A stretch of DNA of 64,000 bases from Brachypterus glaber (GCA_958510825.1 OY294044.1:38179816-38243815); one strand, 5' to 3'. Shown: positions 7,999 through 19,620, counted from the stretch's first letter. Program-made: numbers and translations. Notes: generated from the sequence alone by a model not told the origin.

Positions 7999-10900
7999 GT
8001 TGGGCCCTGGAAAAAATATTGTACTTGGAATTAAATATAAATAGGTATAATCCGTTACGAGCCTCTTCATACATGTTACTTCCACCAAGCATAACTGAAA
8101 AAAAGGCTGTACTAAACATAAAAAATGAAGATTTTAAATGTTTCATGTGGTCAATTTTGGCTCAGTTACATCCAGTAACAAAAAATGCAGAACGAGTTCA
8201 AAAATATCAAATCTATGAAAACAGTTTAAATTTTACAGGAATCGACTTTCCTGTAAAACTGCATGATATAACAAAATTTGAAAAATTAAATGATGTATCT
8301 GTAAATGTTTATGGCTTAGAGAAAATTTGGAAAAATAGTTCATATGCATACGAAATTGTTGGTCCATTGTATTTTACAAAATCACGTAAAGAAATACACG
8401 TAAATTTACTTTTCATAAGTGATGCTGACGGAAATAATCATTACTGTTTGGTAAAACATTTATCGCGGTTAGTTTCTTCGCAATTATCAAAGCACGATGG
8501 GAAAAACATATATGTGATGGATGTTTAATTTATTTTTCAACGAAAAACAGATTAAACCGCCATCAGGAGTATGACTGTAATCATATATCCGTAAATCTAC
8601 CCGACAGTAACGATTTTAAAATTAATATATCAGGAAACGCTGTACCAGCAACTTTGTTAAAATTTCAAGACCATGATAAAAAACTCAAGGTTCCTTTCGT
8701 AGTATACGCTGATTTTGAAACTATCCTAAAACCTATAGATAGCTGCACGCCAACTCCAGAAAAATCATATACCATACAAACTCATATTAATATTCCATAC
8801 TCTTACGCTTATTATATTAAATGTGATTTTGATGACGATCTTTCAAAATTTAAAACTTTTCGAGGAGAAAATGTGTCGGAAAATTTTATCCAATCGTTAG
8901 AAACAGATTGTATAAACATTTTTGAAAAATATTTACGAAATATTGTTCCTATGAAACAATTAACTGAAGTGGAAAAACTAAATTTTAAAAATACTAAAAA
9001 TTGCCATATTTGCGAAAAAGAGTTTAATGAAAATAGCGTAAAAGTACGGGATCACTGTCATTTAACTGGTAACTTTAGGGGTGCGGCTCATTCAATTTGT
9101 AATTTAAATTTTAAAATTCCACAATTTATACCAGTACTGTTTCATAATTTAAGTGGGTTTGATAGTCATATGTTTATAAAAGAGTTGGCGCAAAATGAGG
9201 CAAATATTGAGGTTCTACCTCAAAATAAAGAAAAATATATTTCCTTCACAAAAAATATACCCCTTACACGTAATACTGCTGATGGAAAAACTATAACTGA
9301 AAATTTAAAAATCAGGTTTTTAGATAGTTTTAAATTCCTTCCGGGTAGTTTGGATAAACTGAGCCAAAGTTTAAAATCCGATAAATGTTACGAAGTAAAA
9401 AAATTCTTTCCTAATAATGATCAATTTGAAATGGTTCGTCAAAAAGGTGTTTTCCCCTATTCATATATAAATTCCTATTCAAAATTAAATGAGACCAAGC
9501 TTCCTTCAAAACGTAACTTTTTTAACGAACTCAGAAATGAAAATATTACAGATGTGGATTATCAGCGGGCTTGGAAGGTGTGGAATTTATTTAAATGTGA
9601 AACTTTGGGTGAATATTCCGATATTTATCTAAAATCCGATGTTCTTCTGCTAGCCGAAATATTTGAGAACTTTAGATCTGTATGTTTGAACATATATCAG
9701 TTGGACCCAGCAAATTTTTATACATCTCCAGGTCTTTCCTGGAGTGCAATGTTAAAAAAAACTGAAGTAGAGTTAGAACTTTTGACAGATATCGATATGC
9801 TTCATTTTTTTAAAAAGGGTATACGGGGTGGTTTGAGCCAGTGTAGTATCAGAAAAGCAGTAGCAAATAATCAGTTTATGCCCACCTATGATCCGTCAAA
9901 ACCAACATCTTTTATCACCTACCTGGACGCTACAAATTTATACGGAGCAGCCATGTCACAATTTCTTCCAGTTAATAATTTTCAATGGTTGACTGGAGGA
10001 AAAATTAAAAATTTTGATGTAAATAAAATTAGCGACATTAACGAATTGGGTTATATTTTAGAAGTTGACTTGGAATATCCTAAACATTTACATAACCTTG
10101 ACAATGAACTACCCTTTTGTCCAGAATCTAAAGTTGTTTCTGAATCTAAAATTTCAAAGTTAATTGCGAATCTAGAAACCAAATCACGATATATTTTACA
10201 TTATAGAAATCTCAAACAAGCTCTAGCACATGGACTTAAGCTTACCAAAATTCACAGGATTTTGAGTTTCAATCAGTCACCATGGCTAAAACAATATATA
10301 GACTTGAACACTAAAATGCGCAATAATGCTAAATCCAAATTTGAAAAGGATTTTTTTAAATTAATGGTCAATTCAGTGTTTGGAAAAACTATGGAAAATG
10401 TGGACAAAAGGGTTAATGTTAAACTAATTACTCATTGGAAAAATATCGGTAAAAAATTTGGTGCCGAGGCTCTAATTGCCAAGCCAAATTTTAAAGACTT
10501 AAAAATTTTTTCGGAAAACTTTGTAGCAATACAAATGAATCGTATTAAAGTTGTCTACAACAAACCTGTTTATGTTGGTTTTTGTATTTTGGATTTAGCA
10601 AAAACGTTTATTTATGACTTTTACTACAACTACATTAAATCCAAATATAAGGATAAGGCCCTTTTGCTTTAAACTGATACTGACTCGCTCCTACTGCAAA
10701 TTTTTACGGAAAATTTTTATGCAGATCTACAGGAAAATTTGGATAAATTCGATACATCTAATTACAGTCCAGATAATCCTTACGGAATTTCAGTAAACAA
10801 ATCGATTTTGGGAAAAATGAAAGATGAATATGCTGGTGAAATTATTCATGAATTTTATGGTACAGGGGCTAAAGCGTATTGTGTAAATGTTTCTGGAAAA

Positions 10901-11144
10901 TTAACAAAAAAAGCTAAGGGCATACCGGATACGGTTTCGAAAAAAGACTTATCTAAAGACGATTACAAATTAGTCGTGAAGACGAAAGGGGAAAAAATGT
11001 TTCGTGAAATAAAAACTTTTCGGTCACATTTACATACCGTATATGTGGAGCTGAAAAATAAAGTGGCTCTTTCATATGAGGATGATAAGCGATTTATTAT
11101 CCCCGGTACTGAAAAAACACTAGCTTGGGGACACCACGATATAG

Positions 11145-11360
11145 AAAAATTATCTAGAAACAGTTCATGATCGATCAACTTGCAAGTTCAAAGAGCTTCT
11201 CGAGAGTTATTTAAAAAAATTAAATGATTTAAAAATAAACATTGAAGAGTATGAATCAAAACTAAAAATGTTTTCCACATTTTCTAGGCTAAGTTTAACA
11301 GAAAACAACATGTCCAGTTTCAAAAAAAAAATAAGAATTTGTCTTAAAATAGAAAAATAA
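11145..11360 (+). other. unassigned open segment after the polymerase
   Basis: A 71-codon open stretch overlapping the last polymerase codons in another frame, Lys/Glu/Leu-rich and helical (KFKELLESYLKKLNDLKIN). The first ATG comes only near the middle. It may be a small Polinton gene that has lost its start, or the tail of a frameshifted reading. No family was recognised. Confidence 0.3.
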
Positions 11361-11386
11361 ATAATAATTAATAAATTTAGTTTGTT

Positions 11387-11602
11387 TTATTTTGACTTTA
11401 AATCAACAATTTTATTTTTAAGTAACATACAAAGCCGAATTTTACATTCTAGAACTCTACTCAAAATACGACTAGCTGCTTCTATCCTTCTTTGAAAATA
11501 AAATCTATCGCGGGCATCTTGTTCTCAATCTACCCATTCTTCCAAATCTTCATTTGAAAAATAATAGGTAATTGTTATGGGATCAAACTTCACTCTTTGC
11601 AT
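11387..11602 (-). pseudogene. small Polinton-end gene (71 codons) with an in-frame TGA
   Basis: ATG 11602 (MQRVKFDPITITYYFSNEDL) runs to a stop at 11387-11389, with one TGA at 11527-11529. The second half is amphipathic and helical (RRIEAASRILSRVLECKIRL). The frame is convergent with the polymerase. TGA is one transition from a Trp codon, so a recent nonsense change is likely. The function is unknown and the family was not recognised. Confidence 0.5.
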
Positions 11603-11880
11603 AACTACTAATTTTCAACTCGGATGAAGCTAATTTTCTATTTTTATACCCCTCAAAATCAAATTTACCTCAACCCGAACCAAAATAAACACATGTAAAC
11701 ACCCCCCAGGGAAAAACTTATCGACTGCCCCCGTCGACACGGGCCAGAGCTGAAAACTGGAGGAAAAGTGACGTCATCCCGCAAAATTCCCCCCGTATAT
11801 CTTGACGACTGCCCCCTGTAACAAATGGGAGGCGGAGTGAGCCAGAACTGTCACATTTACACTACTGTTCTGCTATGTTT
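11603..11880. other. GC-rich junction region right of the Polinton
   Basis: Contains two related segments, cttatcgactgcccccgtcg and cttgacgactgccccctgta, about 100 bp apart in a GC-richer setting. It could hold the Polinton terminal repeat, but the matching left end is outside the window. No gene is seen. Confidence 0.3.
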
Positions 11881-13135
11881 GTGGAAGTTATGAAAGCTAT
11901 AAACATTTAAGTCCAATTTTAGAATTAACAAAAAAGTCATACTTACGGGTATTTGGACGAAGAATTCTAAATTTGGAAAAGGACTGGACACCCAACAAGT
12001 GTTGTAATTCATGTTACATAAAAATGAATAACAACTCTATTCAGTTTTTAACTTCTGCATTGTGGCATAAACGTTGTTTATCCTAATGTAAAATCTGTAA
12101 CGTTGCCTAAATTAAAAGAAAATGTTAGTAACACAAATGTTTTGAAGCAAGATATTGAAATGTAAGAACAAGATATTGTAATAAACGAAAATGTAAATGA
12201 AGAATCTGAAGATATTGAAATGGGGGAGTATATGACTGCGACATCTCAAGATTTGCCATTTGACTATAATGAAATTCATTTGTTAGAGCAAGATGACCTG
12301 GATAGTTTGTTGCGAGACTTGGGATTATGTAAAGAAAAATCTGAACTTTTGAGTTCAAGGCTAAGAAGCCTTCAATTCCTATTGCGTATTCCACAAATAT
12401 GAAAGAATCATATGAAAATATGAAAATAGTTTTGGATGAAATTAAGTATGAAGAACACAAATGGCAGATTTGTGGGGATTTGAAAATGGTAGCAATTTTG
12501 TTAGGAATGCAAGGTGGGTTTACTAAATATTCTTGTATTTTGTGCTTATGGGATAGCCGAGCTGTAAAAAAGCATTACAATTAAAAAGTGCGAAAAAAGA
12601 AAAACGTTTGCACCAGGTTGTAATAATGTTATGAACTAGTTGACCCAAAAAAAATTCTATTACCCCCTCTACATATTAAAATGGGGTTAATGAAAAATTT
12701 CATAAAGGCATTGAAACAGGAAGGAGGACCATTTTTTAATACCTAAAAGAAAAGTTCCCGAAGCTGTCAGAAGCCAAAATTAAAGCGGGCGAATTTGTAG
12801 GACCACAAATCAGAAAAATTGTTAAAGATAGGAATTTTGAGTCAAAACTTTCAGACTGAGAAGTTGGCCTGGTATTCATTTAAACTTGGGTTTTTGGGTA
12901 ATAAAAGGGAAAAGAATTATGTAGCTCGGATGTAGAATGTCCCTTAAAATAAATTTTCTACATTCACATCTGGATTACTTTCCACCTAATCTCGGCAAAG
13001 TGAAAAATTTCACCAACAAATTACGAATATGGAAAAGCGATATCAGGAAAAAGGAAATCCTGCTATGATGGGTGATTACTGTTGGTCCGTAGTAGAAGTT
13101 GATAGAACTGCATACAAAAGAAAAAAAAAAGGTAA
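11880..13135 (+). pseudogene. decayed transposon-associated gene (GLMKNF family)
   Basis: Conceptual reading over several frames gives pieces of a large uncharacterised family that is expanded in insects. They are a DLDSLLRDLGL..KSELLSSRL segment (12190-12400), ESYENMKIVLDEI..WQICGDLKMVA..GGFTKYSCILCLWDS (12399-12584), PPLHIKMGLMKNFIKALK and a GPQIRKI segment (12660-12830), then a histidine-rich end with MEKRYQ (12960-13120). At least four frameshifts or stops separate them. The conserved CxxC-like FTKYSCILCLWDSR and the repeated genomic copies suggest a domesticated or element-borne protein. Its biochemical role is unknown to me. Weak similarity also seems to begin at 11880. Confidence 0.6.
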
Positions 13136-13731
13136 GAAACATTTACATTATTTTTAGGTTAAGATATATATTTGTTGTATTAAGGCTGGTAGATAAAATT
13201 AAGCTAAATACATTGTTTTTTTGTATAATCATTTATTTAATAAACGAATACTGTATATTTTATAGTTTAAACACCTACGACTAGCTACGTAGTGCTCCAG
13301 CTCGCTGAATAGCGCTCATACCGGTGTTAAAATTTCCGTCTTGACGCACTTAAAATTGATGTAGCGCCACTTCTGGAAGCTCCCTATTAAAAATTCAAAA
13401 AGCAAAATAAAGCCAGATAAATACAGAATGTTTCAATTGGTTACGAAAAAAAAATCCATCTTTTGAAAATTTGACAGTAAAAAAAATATTTTTTTTCAGT
13501 GTAAAAAAATGGGGGTCGATATTTAAAAAAATCTTTCAAAGTCTTAAAAGCACATCCTTTTTTTATAAGTGACCCGAATTTGATTAAAAAATATTCATAA
13601 AAATAAATTCTACAGTCATTTGGAAAAAGGTGTTTTTTTTTTCTAAAACACTCTGTATATAAAAACTGTGCGGTCGTAGCCCAAATCTGAAAAAAGATTC
13701 AGAATCAGGAGAAAAAATGCTTTAAGATAGG
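13136..13731. other. no gene seen
   Basis: AT-rich sequence with homopolymer runs. The only open frames are short and not protein-like. Pieces such as cacctacgactagctacg near 13270 and gcggtcgtagcccaaatc near 13670 may be degenerate ends of an unidentified insertion. Confidence 0.4.
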
Positions 13732-14153
13732 TTATGTTAGAAAAAAAGTATGCTTCAAATATTTCGTTTTGTGGGATAGTGTAATTTTACAGTGGTTAAT
13801 GCTATTCACTTTATAGTTATAATTCAAATCATTTCTAACAAATATAATTACACCGTCATTTTGGTTAAAAGAGCCTGCAGTATAAATGTTATTATAACCA
13901 TTTAAAGTTATGAGATCAATATTTACTTTCAACAGGTTTCTGTTAAAACAATACAGTCAAAACATTCTGTGAATTGTTCTAAAAAAACCTCATGTTCATT
14001 GAAATTTTTTAAAATACTACGAATATTTACTTGTAATAATTTAAAATTGACAGTATTACAATTAATTCGATATACCTCATTGCATTGAGACGCATTTTTT
14101 ACAGTTTCCGTGATAATATCCGGTATGTTAAAATTCTTTACAAAAAAGTCCAT
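13732..14153 (-). pseudogene. LINE fragment: N-terminal part of an AP-type endonuclease domain
   Basis: Two overlapping minus-strand frames read FKLLQVNIRSILKNFNEHE, then CIVLTET, and after a +1 frame change LNGYN..TAGSFNQNDGVIIFVRNDL. This is the order of the APE-like endonuclease start in Jockey/CR1-type LINEs (N of QVN, E of LTET, then GGV-like IIFVR). The rest of the domain and the RT are absent on this strand, so it is a short truncated relic. Confidence 0.65.
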
Positions 14154-14548
14154 TTAGAACTTATTACTTAATAAATAATAAATAAAGAAATAGATAAAAT
14201 AAGCAAATATAAAAATAAATATATAAATTAAAACTTAAAAATAAAATTTTTAAAAACAGCTATACTAATAAAATAATAATATAATAAAAAAATGTACTAA
14301 CGATTATTTCCTTTCAAGATTTTGTTTATTTTGCTGTGCACGGGTAATCCTAGAAATGCCAGCGTTATTATCCTATACTATTCCTAATATATCCTTTTCT
14401 AATCCTAAACATAAACTTTATTAACTTTACTAAACATAAATATAATATCCTAATAATACACCCTGTATATAGAAATCATTATATATTATATGATTTATAT
14501 CAGATAAATTTGGTATACTAATTAATAGAAAATAAAACAGAGGGAATA

Positions 14549-14778
14549 TATCGTCGGCTTACAAGTAAAAGGCACTAAGTCACTTTTTTGCAAAAATGGG
14601 ATTTAAATGGCACTGTAATTAATTTTTGACGATCTATGTGCAGTTAAACCGAACTAACTTCTAGGTGGACTGCCAAGGGAGTTACCCACTATACAAAACG
14701 AACCAATTTGATTTTGAATAAAATTTATCTGGCAATAGACACTAAGTCACTTAGTGCACTTAGTGCGTTTTACTTGTA
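14549..14778. mobile_element. MITE with tcggcttacaagtaaaagg ends
   Basis: The left end reads atcgtcggcttacaagtaaa followed by aggcactaagtcac. The right end near 14747-14778 reads as its inverted counterpart (cttagtgcgttttacttgtag). The same termini occur at 45462-45742. It is non-coding, and the family was not assigned. Confidence 0.55.
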
Positions 14779-14895
14779 GATTATTTCAAATGTTTCTGCA
14801 CTAAGCGATAGTGTTTGTTTGTTTGCCGAAACGTGCATTTTTGTAGTGTTGTTTTTCGTTTATTTTTGTATTTTACAAGCTAAAATTAAGTTAAA

Positions 14896-14957
14896 ATGTG
14901 TAGTCCGGGTGCCAAAATAGTTGCTTTGTTAAAAAACAAACAACCAGACAAACTCAG
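14896..14957 (+). other. possible orphan first coding exon
   Basis: ATG at 14896 opens MCSPGAKIVALLKNKQPDKL and runs to a good donor (CTCAG|GTAAGAGG) at 14957. A short 5' exon with an Arg/Lys-rich start is typical of some element-borne insect genes. No downstream exon was identified in the following repeats, so this may be a relic. Confidence 0.3.
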
Positions 14958-14984
14958 GTAAGAGGAAAAATAATTATTTAGGCC

Positions 14985-15660
14985 CACAAAATAAAAAAAC
15001 TGGTCTGTGCTGGGGTTGAAACCCACCTACTCTTATGTATTTTGGGATGCTGAACACGAATCTGTCATAAAAAAAGGAACTTCATGGGCTCATTTCTTTG
15101 CTACACTGAAAAAACTGTCTAAAATGGTAAAAATCTCATATTATTTCAGTGTAACAAAAAAATGAGCCATTAAAGTGCATTTTTTATGACAGATTCTTGT
15201 TCACCATCTCAAAATACATAAGAATAGGTGGGTCTCAACCCCGGCACAGACGACTATTTTTTTTTGTGGGCCCATAATGTTTTTTCAGTGTAGAAAAAAA
15301 ATGAGCCGATGAAGTGCCTTTTTTATGACAGATTCGTGTTCAGCATCCCAAAATACATAAGAATAAGTGGATCTCAACCCCAGCACATACCACTTTTTTT
15401 TTGTGGGCCCAGACAGTTTTTTCAGAGTAGATACAAAATAAGCCCATGAAGTGCCTTTTTTTATGGCAGATTCGTGTTCAGCATCCCAAAATACATAAGA
15501 ATCCGTGGGTCTTAACCACAGCACAGACCACTTTTTTTGTGGGTCCAGACAGTTTTTTCAGTGTAGAAACAAATTCGTATTCAGCATCCCAAAAATACAT
15601 AAGAATAGTTAGGTCTCAACCCCAGCACAGCCCACTTTTTTTCTTTTGTGGGCCTGTGTA
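14985..15660. repeat. inverted plus tandem copies of a ~139-bp unit
   Basis: One unit at about 14990-15120 (gtgctggggttgaaacccac, then catgggctcattt and tacactgaaaaaactgtc) is followed by three to four units in the opposite orientation at about 15140-15660. These recur every 137-139 bp at the atgagcc(g)atgaagtgcc segment (15163, 15302, 15440), and the last is shortened. The frames through it are spurious. Confidence 0.75.
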
Positions 15661-16023
15661 ATTATTGTTTATTTGAGGTTATGTTATTAGTTCTAAAAAA
15701 GAGTTAATTTATAAAAATATGATTACTTGAATCATTTATATGATACAATATCGTGTTATTTATTGTACTGACAAACGCATTCAAATTTTTCTATGTTAAA
15801 GTTGACGGAATAGAGACAAAACAGAGAAACAGAACTTTACCTGTAACATGACAGTGCTTTTTACGTGTACTTTCGATGTGTAGGTAATAGTTTAATTTTC
15901 ATTTGCATTGGTTTTTTTATTATGAGAATATTTCAAAACTAAATTTAAAGCGTTTACACTAAGTTCAAAGTCTTTGTGCATTTCAAAAACTAGATTTTTA
16001 GCTTTTTTCATAACAACAGGATA

Positions 16024-18837
16024 TAGCTAATTTATTTTCAGAACACTTTTCAACAGTCTATTCCGATTTAAATGTAAATATTCCAGATGATGGTCAGTTA
16101 TCTAAGAACAGTATTTCTATTAGCAAAATCGACATTATGAATGTTTTTAACAAAATTCAAAAATTGCCTAACAAATATTCCTCTGGACCAGATAGAATTC
16201 CAAACATTTTTCTTAAAAATTGTGTCTGTACTATATCGCACCCTCTGTGTCTTTTACTTAACATGTCTCTGGATCAATGTGTTTTTCCAGAGGCATGGAA
16301 AAATAGTTTTATTGTTCCCATTTTCAAGTCCGGCGACCGCAAAAATGTAAAAAATTACAGGGGAGTGTGTAACCAATCTAGTATTCCTAAATTGTTTGAC
16401 AACTTAATTTACGATCAGTTACGTTGGTTATGCAAAACACTTATAGTAAATGAACAGCATGGTTTTTTTGTTGGTAGATCTACATCTACTAATCTCCTTT
16501 TATTATCCTCAAAAATTCTGCACGCTCTTGAAAATGGGTGGCAGTTGGACGCCATCTACACGGATTTTTCTAAAGCTTTTGATCGGATCATACATTTGTT
16601 GTTGATTTACAAATTAAAAAAATTAGGGTTTAGTGAGAGTCTTTTAAGTTGAATTTTAAGCTTCCTAACTGGTCGAAAACAAATTGTTAAGATTGGTGAT
16701 TTTTTGTCTTTTGAAATTTTAGTTCTTTCGGGAGTGCTACAAGGCTCTCACATTGCCCTCCTTATTTTGCCTTTTTATTAATGACATTGTGGTACATTTG
16801 ACCCGGTCAGAAGCTTTGATTTTTGCTGATGATCTGAAATTCTTTAGGATTATCCGTTTCAAATTCAAATTCAAATTCATTTATTTATTCCTTTTGACTT
16901 ACAGAATAAGTATTGGAATATGTCATAGAAAAAATTAAAGTACTAAATAGTACAGGTCAACTACATGTCAACTTGATGAAGAATAGAGAAATATCATTAT
17001 CTGATAGAAAGATTTAAAATATATGCGTATATCGAATCACACATATATGCATGTATAAAAATAAAAAAAAATAGCTTGAGCTATAAAAAAAAATAATTAA
17101 AAAAAAATTTTAATGAATTTCTCTATGCTTAGCCAAGCAGTAATATTAAAACAATACATGAAATATTAAACATAAATAACAATAAAAATAAATAATCAAA
17201 ATAAATAAATAAAAATAGTAATAAAAAATATAAAAGGTAAAAACATGACAGTGTAAAAAGATATGACACTCTAAAAAATAAAATAAATAGAAACGCACAT
17301 GAGATCACACATTAAAATTAAAAGTAGATGAAAAGTACTCGTCTAGACTGTACACACAATTTTTTAGCAAAATATTTTTTACCCTGGATTTAAAAGAATT
17401 TATGCTTGGTATAGTTTTAATATTAACTGGTAGAGCATTGAATAATTTAATACAATTGTATAAAGGTGATTTCTGAAACATTGCAGTTTTATGTTTTGGT
17501 ACTCTAAGACAATTTATATTACGGGTATTTAAGTTATGAATGTCACTGTTTGAGACAAATTTTGAAATATTTTGCTTAGTAAAAGTTACACATTTTAATA
17601 TATAGATTGAGGTAACTGTCAATATTTTGTTTACCTTAAAAACATTTCTACAACTATCTCGGTAAGGGATATTAAAAATAAGGCGTAGCAATCTCTTCTG
17701 CGATACAAAAACTCTCTGAAAATCAGCACTGGATCCCCAGCACATAATATTAAATAATATATGAGAATGAGCTAAGGCATAATAAACGCTTAAGAGACCA
17801 GACTGATTTAGAGAGCTTTTTAGCTGAAGGATGCCAAAGTAGGCGCTATTTAGCTTTTTGCATAAAGTGCCAATGTGACCTTCCCAACCTAATGTCTCAT
17901 CAATAATAGTTCCTAGAAATTTGGTTTGATGGGACAGTATTAATTGTTCCGGCAGTACAAACTCTACTGGAATAGATTTTTTGTTAAAAAAATTAATTGT
18001 TACAGTCTTATCGGTATTAAGAATTAGTCTATTTCTCTGACACCACTCACTCAGCTCATTAATTATGGTTATTATTAAATTTTTGAGTTCCGTCAGATCT
18101 TTTGCGTGAATTGTAATAGTGGTGTCATCTGCAAAAATAATTTTGTGGAGGACGCCCGACTGCTACAACAGGACATAATTGCGATTTCTGTTTACTTTTT
18201 GGGTGATCAGAATTTAGAGTACTCCAAATCAGTAAAAGATCTGGGAATTACTCTAACAGAAAATTTTACCTTTTCTGATCATATTGAGAATATATCAGCT
18301 AAAGCAAATAAATTGTTGGGATTTGTCTCGAGAAATTGTAGGGAATTATCAATTAATTCCACAATAAGTATTTTTAGATCCATCGTTAGATCCAATTTAG
18401 AATATAGCACAATTATCTGGTCCCCATATTAAATTATCTATAAGGATTTACTAGAGAGGGTACAAAATAGATTTTTGCGTTACTGTGCTTTTAAAATGCA
18501 TGTTCACCGGAATCCTCATGAATATGAGAATATTCGTGCTATTACGAATTTAAAATCTTTAGAATCTAGGCGAACATATTTGAATGCACGGTTCATTTTT
18601 AATTTAATTAGAGGTAAAGTAGTTTGTCCCGAATTATTAATGAAATTAAACTTATTTGTACCAACCAGACATACTAGAGAATTTTCGAGGACTTTCTTTG
18701 TCGATTTTCATTATTCTAATTATTTGATCTTTACTCCATGGAATCAAGCATTAAATTTTATAAATGACAATCCAAATTTAGATATCTTTCATGATTCCAT
18801 TGAAGTTTTTAAGAACAAAATAAGTAGAATAACATAA
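16024..18837 (+). pseudogene. Jockey-like LINE reverse transcriptase fragment, split by another LINE
   Basis: The first part (16024-16855) contains the pre-RT LFSEHFSTVY, SGPDRIPNIFLKNC, WKNSFIVPIFKSGDRKNVKN, the YTDFSKAFDRI motif and, after a frameshift, SGVLQGSH and the catalytic FADD near 16820. The second part (18134-18837) continues with the post-RT region (SVKDLGITLTENFTFSDHIE, RSNLEYSTIIWSPY, a stop, then the thumb/C-terminal region to 18837). The two parts join logically across the 1.28-kb insertion at 16856-18133. It has several stops and frameshifts and is inactive. Confidence 0.8.
16856..18133 (-). mobile_element. 5'-truncated LINE inserted in reverse into the LINE at 16-18.8 kb
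   Basis: On the minus strand it starts at FADDTTI near 18133 and reads through QTKFLGTIIDETLGWEGHI and LNQSGLLSVYYALAHSH to the ORF end at 17305. A 3' UTR and a tail of attcaaattcaaattcaaa units at 16859-16880 follow. It is truncated 5' at its own FADD motif. The coding part is largely open and so relatively young. No clear target duplication was found. Confidence 0.8.
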
Positions 18838-18925
18838 TTTTAATTAAATTCAACTTTGATGTAGGTATGCGGGTATTTTGTAGAAATTGTCAAAATTGAT
18901 TGATTAAACTTTTTGTCAAATTTAA

Positions 18926-18929
<4 letters not shown>

Positions 18930-19007
<78 letters not shown>

Positions 19008-19008
19008 C
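18930..19008. repeat. (AAT)n microsatellite, LINE 3' tail
   Basis: About 26 trinucleotide units directly at the 3' end of the minus-strand LINE fragment at 19009-19620. This is consistent with an expanded 3' tail. Confidence 0.9.
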
Positions 19009-19620
19009 TTTATTAATCTCATAAATAAGAATTAAATACAACAAGTTGTAAAATAATACGAATACACGAGACATGTCTTTTTAAAATAATAAATAAATTA
19101 TATTAACGACTACAATTATACACATTAAAATTTTTATAAAATGTTCACTAGCCATTGTCGTCTTCAAATTCCTTTATAGAATAATATGCTTTCGATAAGA
19201 GTTTGGTCTTGATTAGTTTTTTAAAATTAGGTAAAGGAGTAAGCTTTATTATATTTTCTAATCTATTGTATAATTTAATACCTTTAATGAGGGGACCATT
19301 TTGTGATAGAGTTAGCCTATATTTTGGAACCAATATATTTTCTTTGTTCCTAGTATTATGATAATGCAAATCTTTATTCTTAGTTAGCGAATTTTTATTT
19401 TTATGTATGTATACTAATAAATTTAAAATGTAAAGGCAAGGAACTGTAAGTATTTGAAGTTCAATAAATTTTTTTCTACAACTTTCTCTGCGCTTTAAGT
19501 TTGATATAACCCTTAAACACTTCTTTTGCAGCACAAAAATATTATCCACCTCAGTCCCCATTCCCCAAAACTCAATTCCATAACTTATTGATGATTGCAC
19601 CAGACCGAAATACAGTTAGT
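19009..19620 (-). pseudogene. 5'-truncated LINE, C-terminal part of ORF2
   Basis: The frame 19600-19148 reads SSISYGIEFWG, QKKCLRVISNLKRRESC, YHNTRNKENILVPKYRLTLSQNGPL and ends at 19148. This is the post-RT C-terminal region seen also in the nested LINE (16856-18133) but clearly diverged. An (ATT)n tail follows at its 3' end. No RT core is present. Confidence 0.75.

Larger units (their letters stand above)
7209..11170 (+). pseudogene. protein-primed DNA polymerase B with N-terminal zinc fingers; two introns, one frameshift, one nonsense codon
   Basis: Opens at ATG 7209 with C2H2 fingers (CQHCGKSFTRKDNLKRH, a second CEVCG finger, and a CSVCNIHVKKNTFAGH finger in exon 2). Introns are 7426-7479 and 7939-7998. 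The frame breaks in an A-run at about 8499-8507 (one base short) and resumes. Exonuclease motifs are YADFET (Exo I), HNLSGFDSHM (Exo II) and YLKSDVLLLAE (Exo III). Polymerase motifs are DATNLYGAAMS (A) and KLMVNSVFGKTMEN (B). TAA at 10670-10672 replaces the residue just before TDTDS of motif C. The same frame then continues to the stop at 11168-11170. An HNH-like CHICEKEF/DHCHLTGNFRG segment lies between Exo I and II, as in other Polinton polymerases. The copy cannot make an active enzyme. Confidence 0.9.
1..11700. mobile_element. Polinton/Maverick (adintovirus-like) element, left end outside window
   Basis: A run of genes typical of self-synthesising Polinton DNA transposons: major capsid, penton, adenain-like protease, FtsK/HerA-type packaging ATPase, PLA2-like capsid-associated protein and protein-primed family B DNA polymerase. 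Capsid genes face left and ATPase plus polymerase face right from a shared 110-bp start region at 6330-6438. Several genes carry nonsense codons or one-base frame breaks, so this copy is not functional as written. No retroviral-type integrase and no terminal inverted repeat were found. They may lie left of position 1. The right limit of about 11.7 kb is approximate, set by the last small gene and a GC-rich stretch. Confidence 0.92.

Noticed and set aside
8499..8507. Possible programmed -1 frameshift (G AAA AAC) in the polymerase
   Set aside because: The heptamer does not fit the X XXY YYZ rule at its first positions, and a one-base loss in the A-run restores the expected reading. The gene also has a nonsense codon, so decay is simpler.
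16856..18133. Simple inversion of part of the LINE at 16-18.8 kb
   Set aside because: The inverted piece encodes a different LINE with its own 3' tail, and the flanking halves join without loss, so insertion fits better than inversion.
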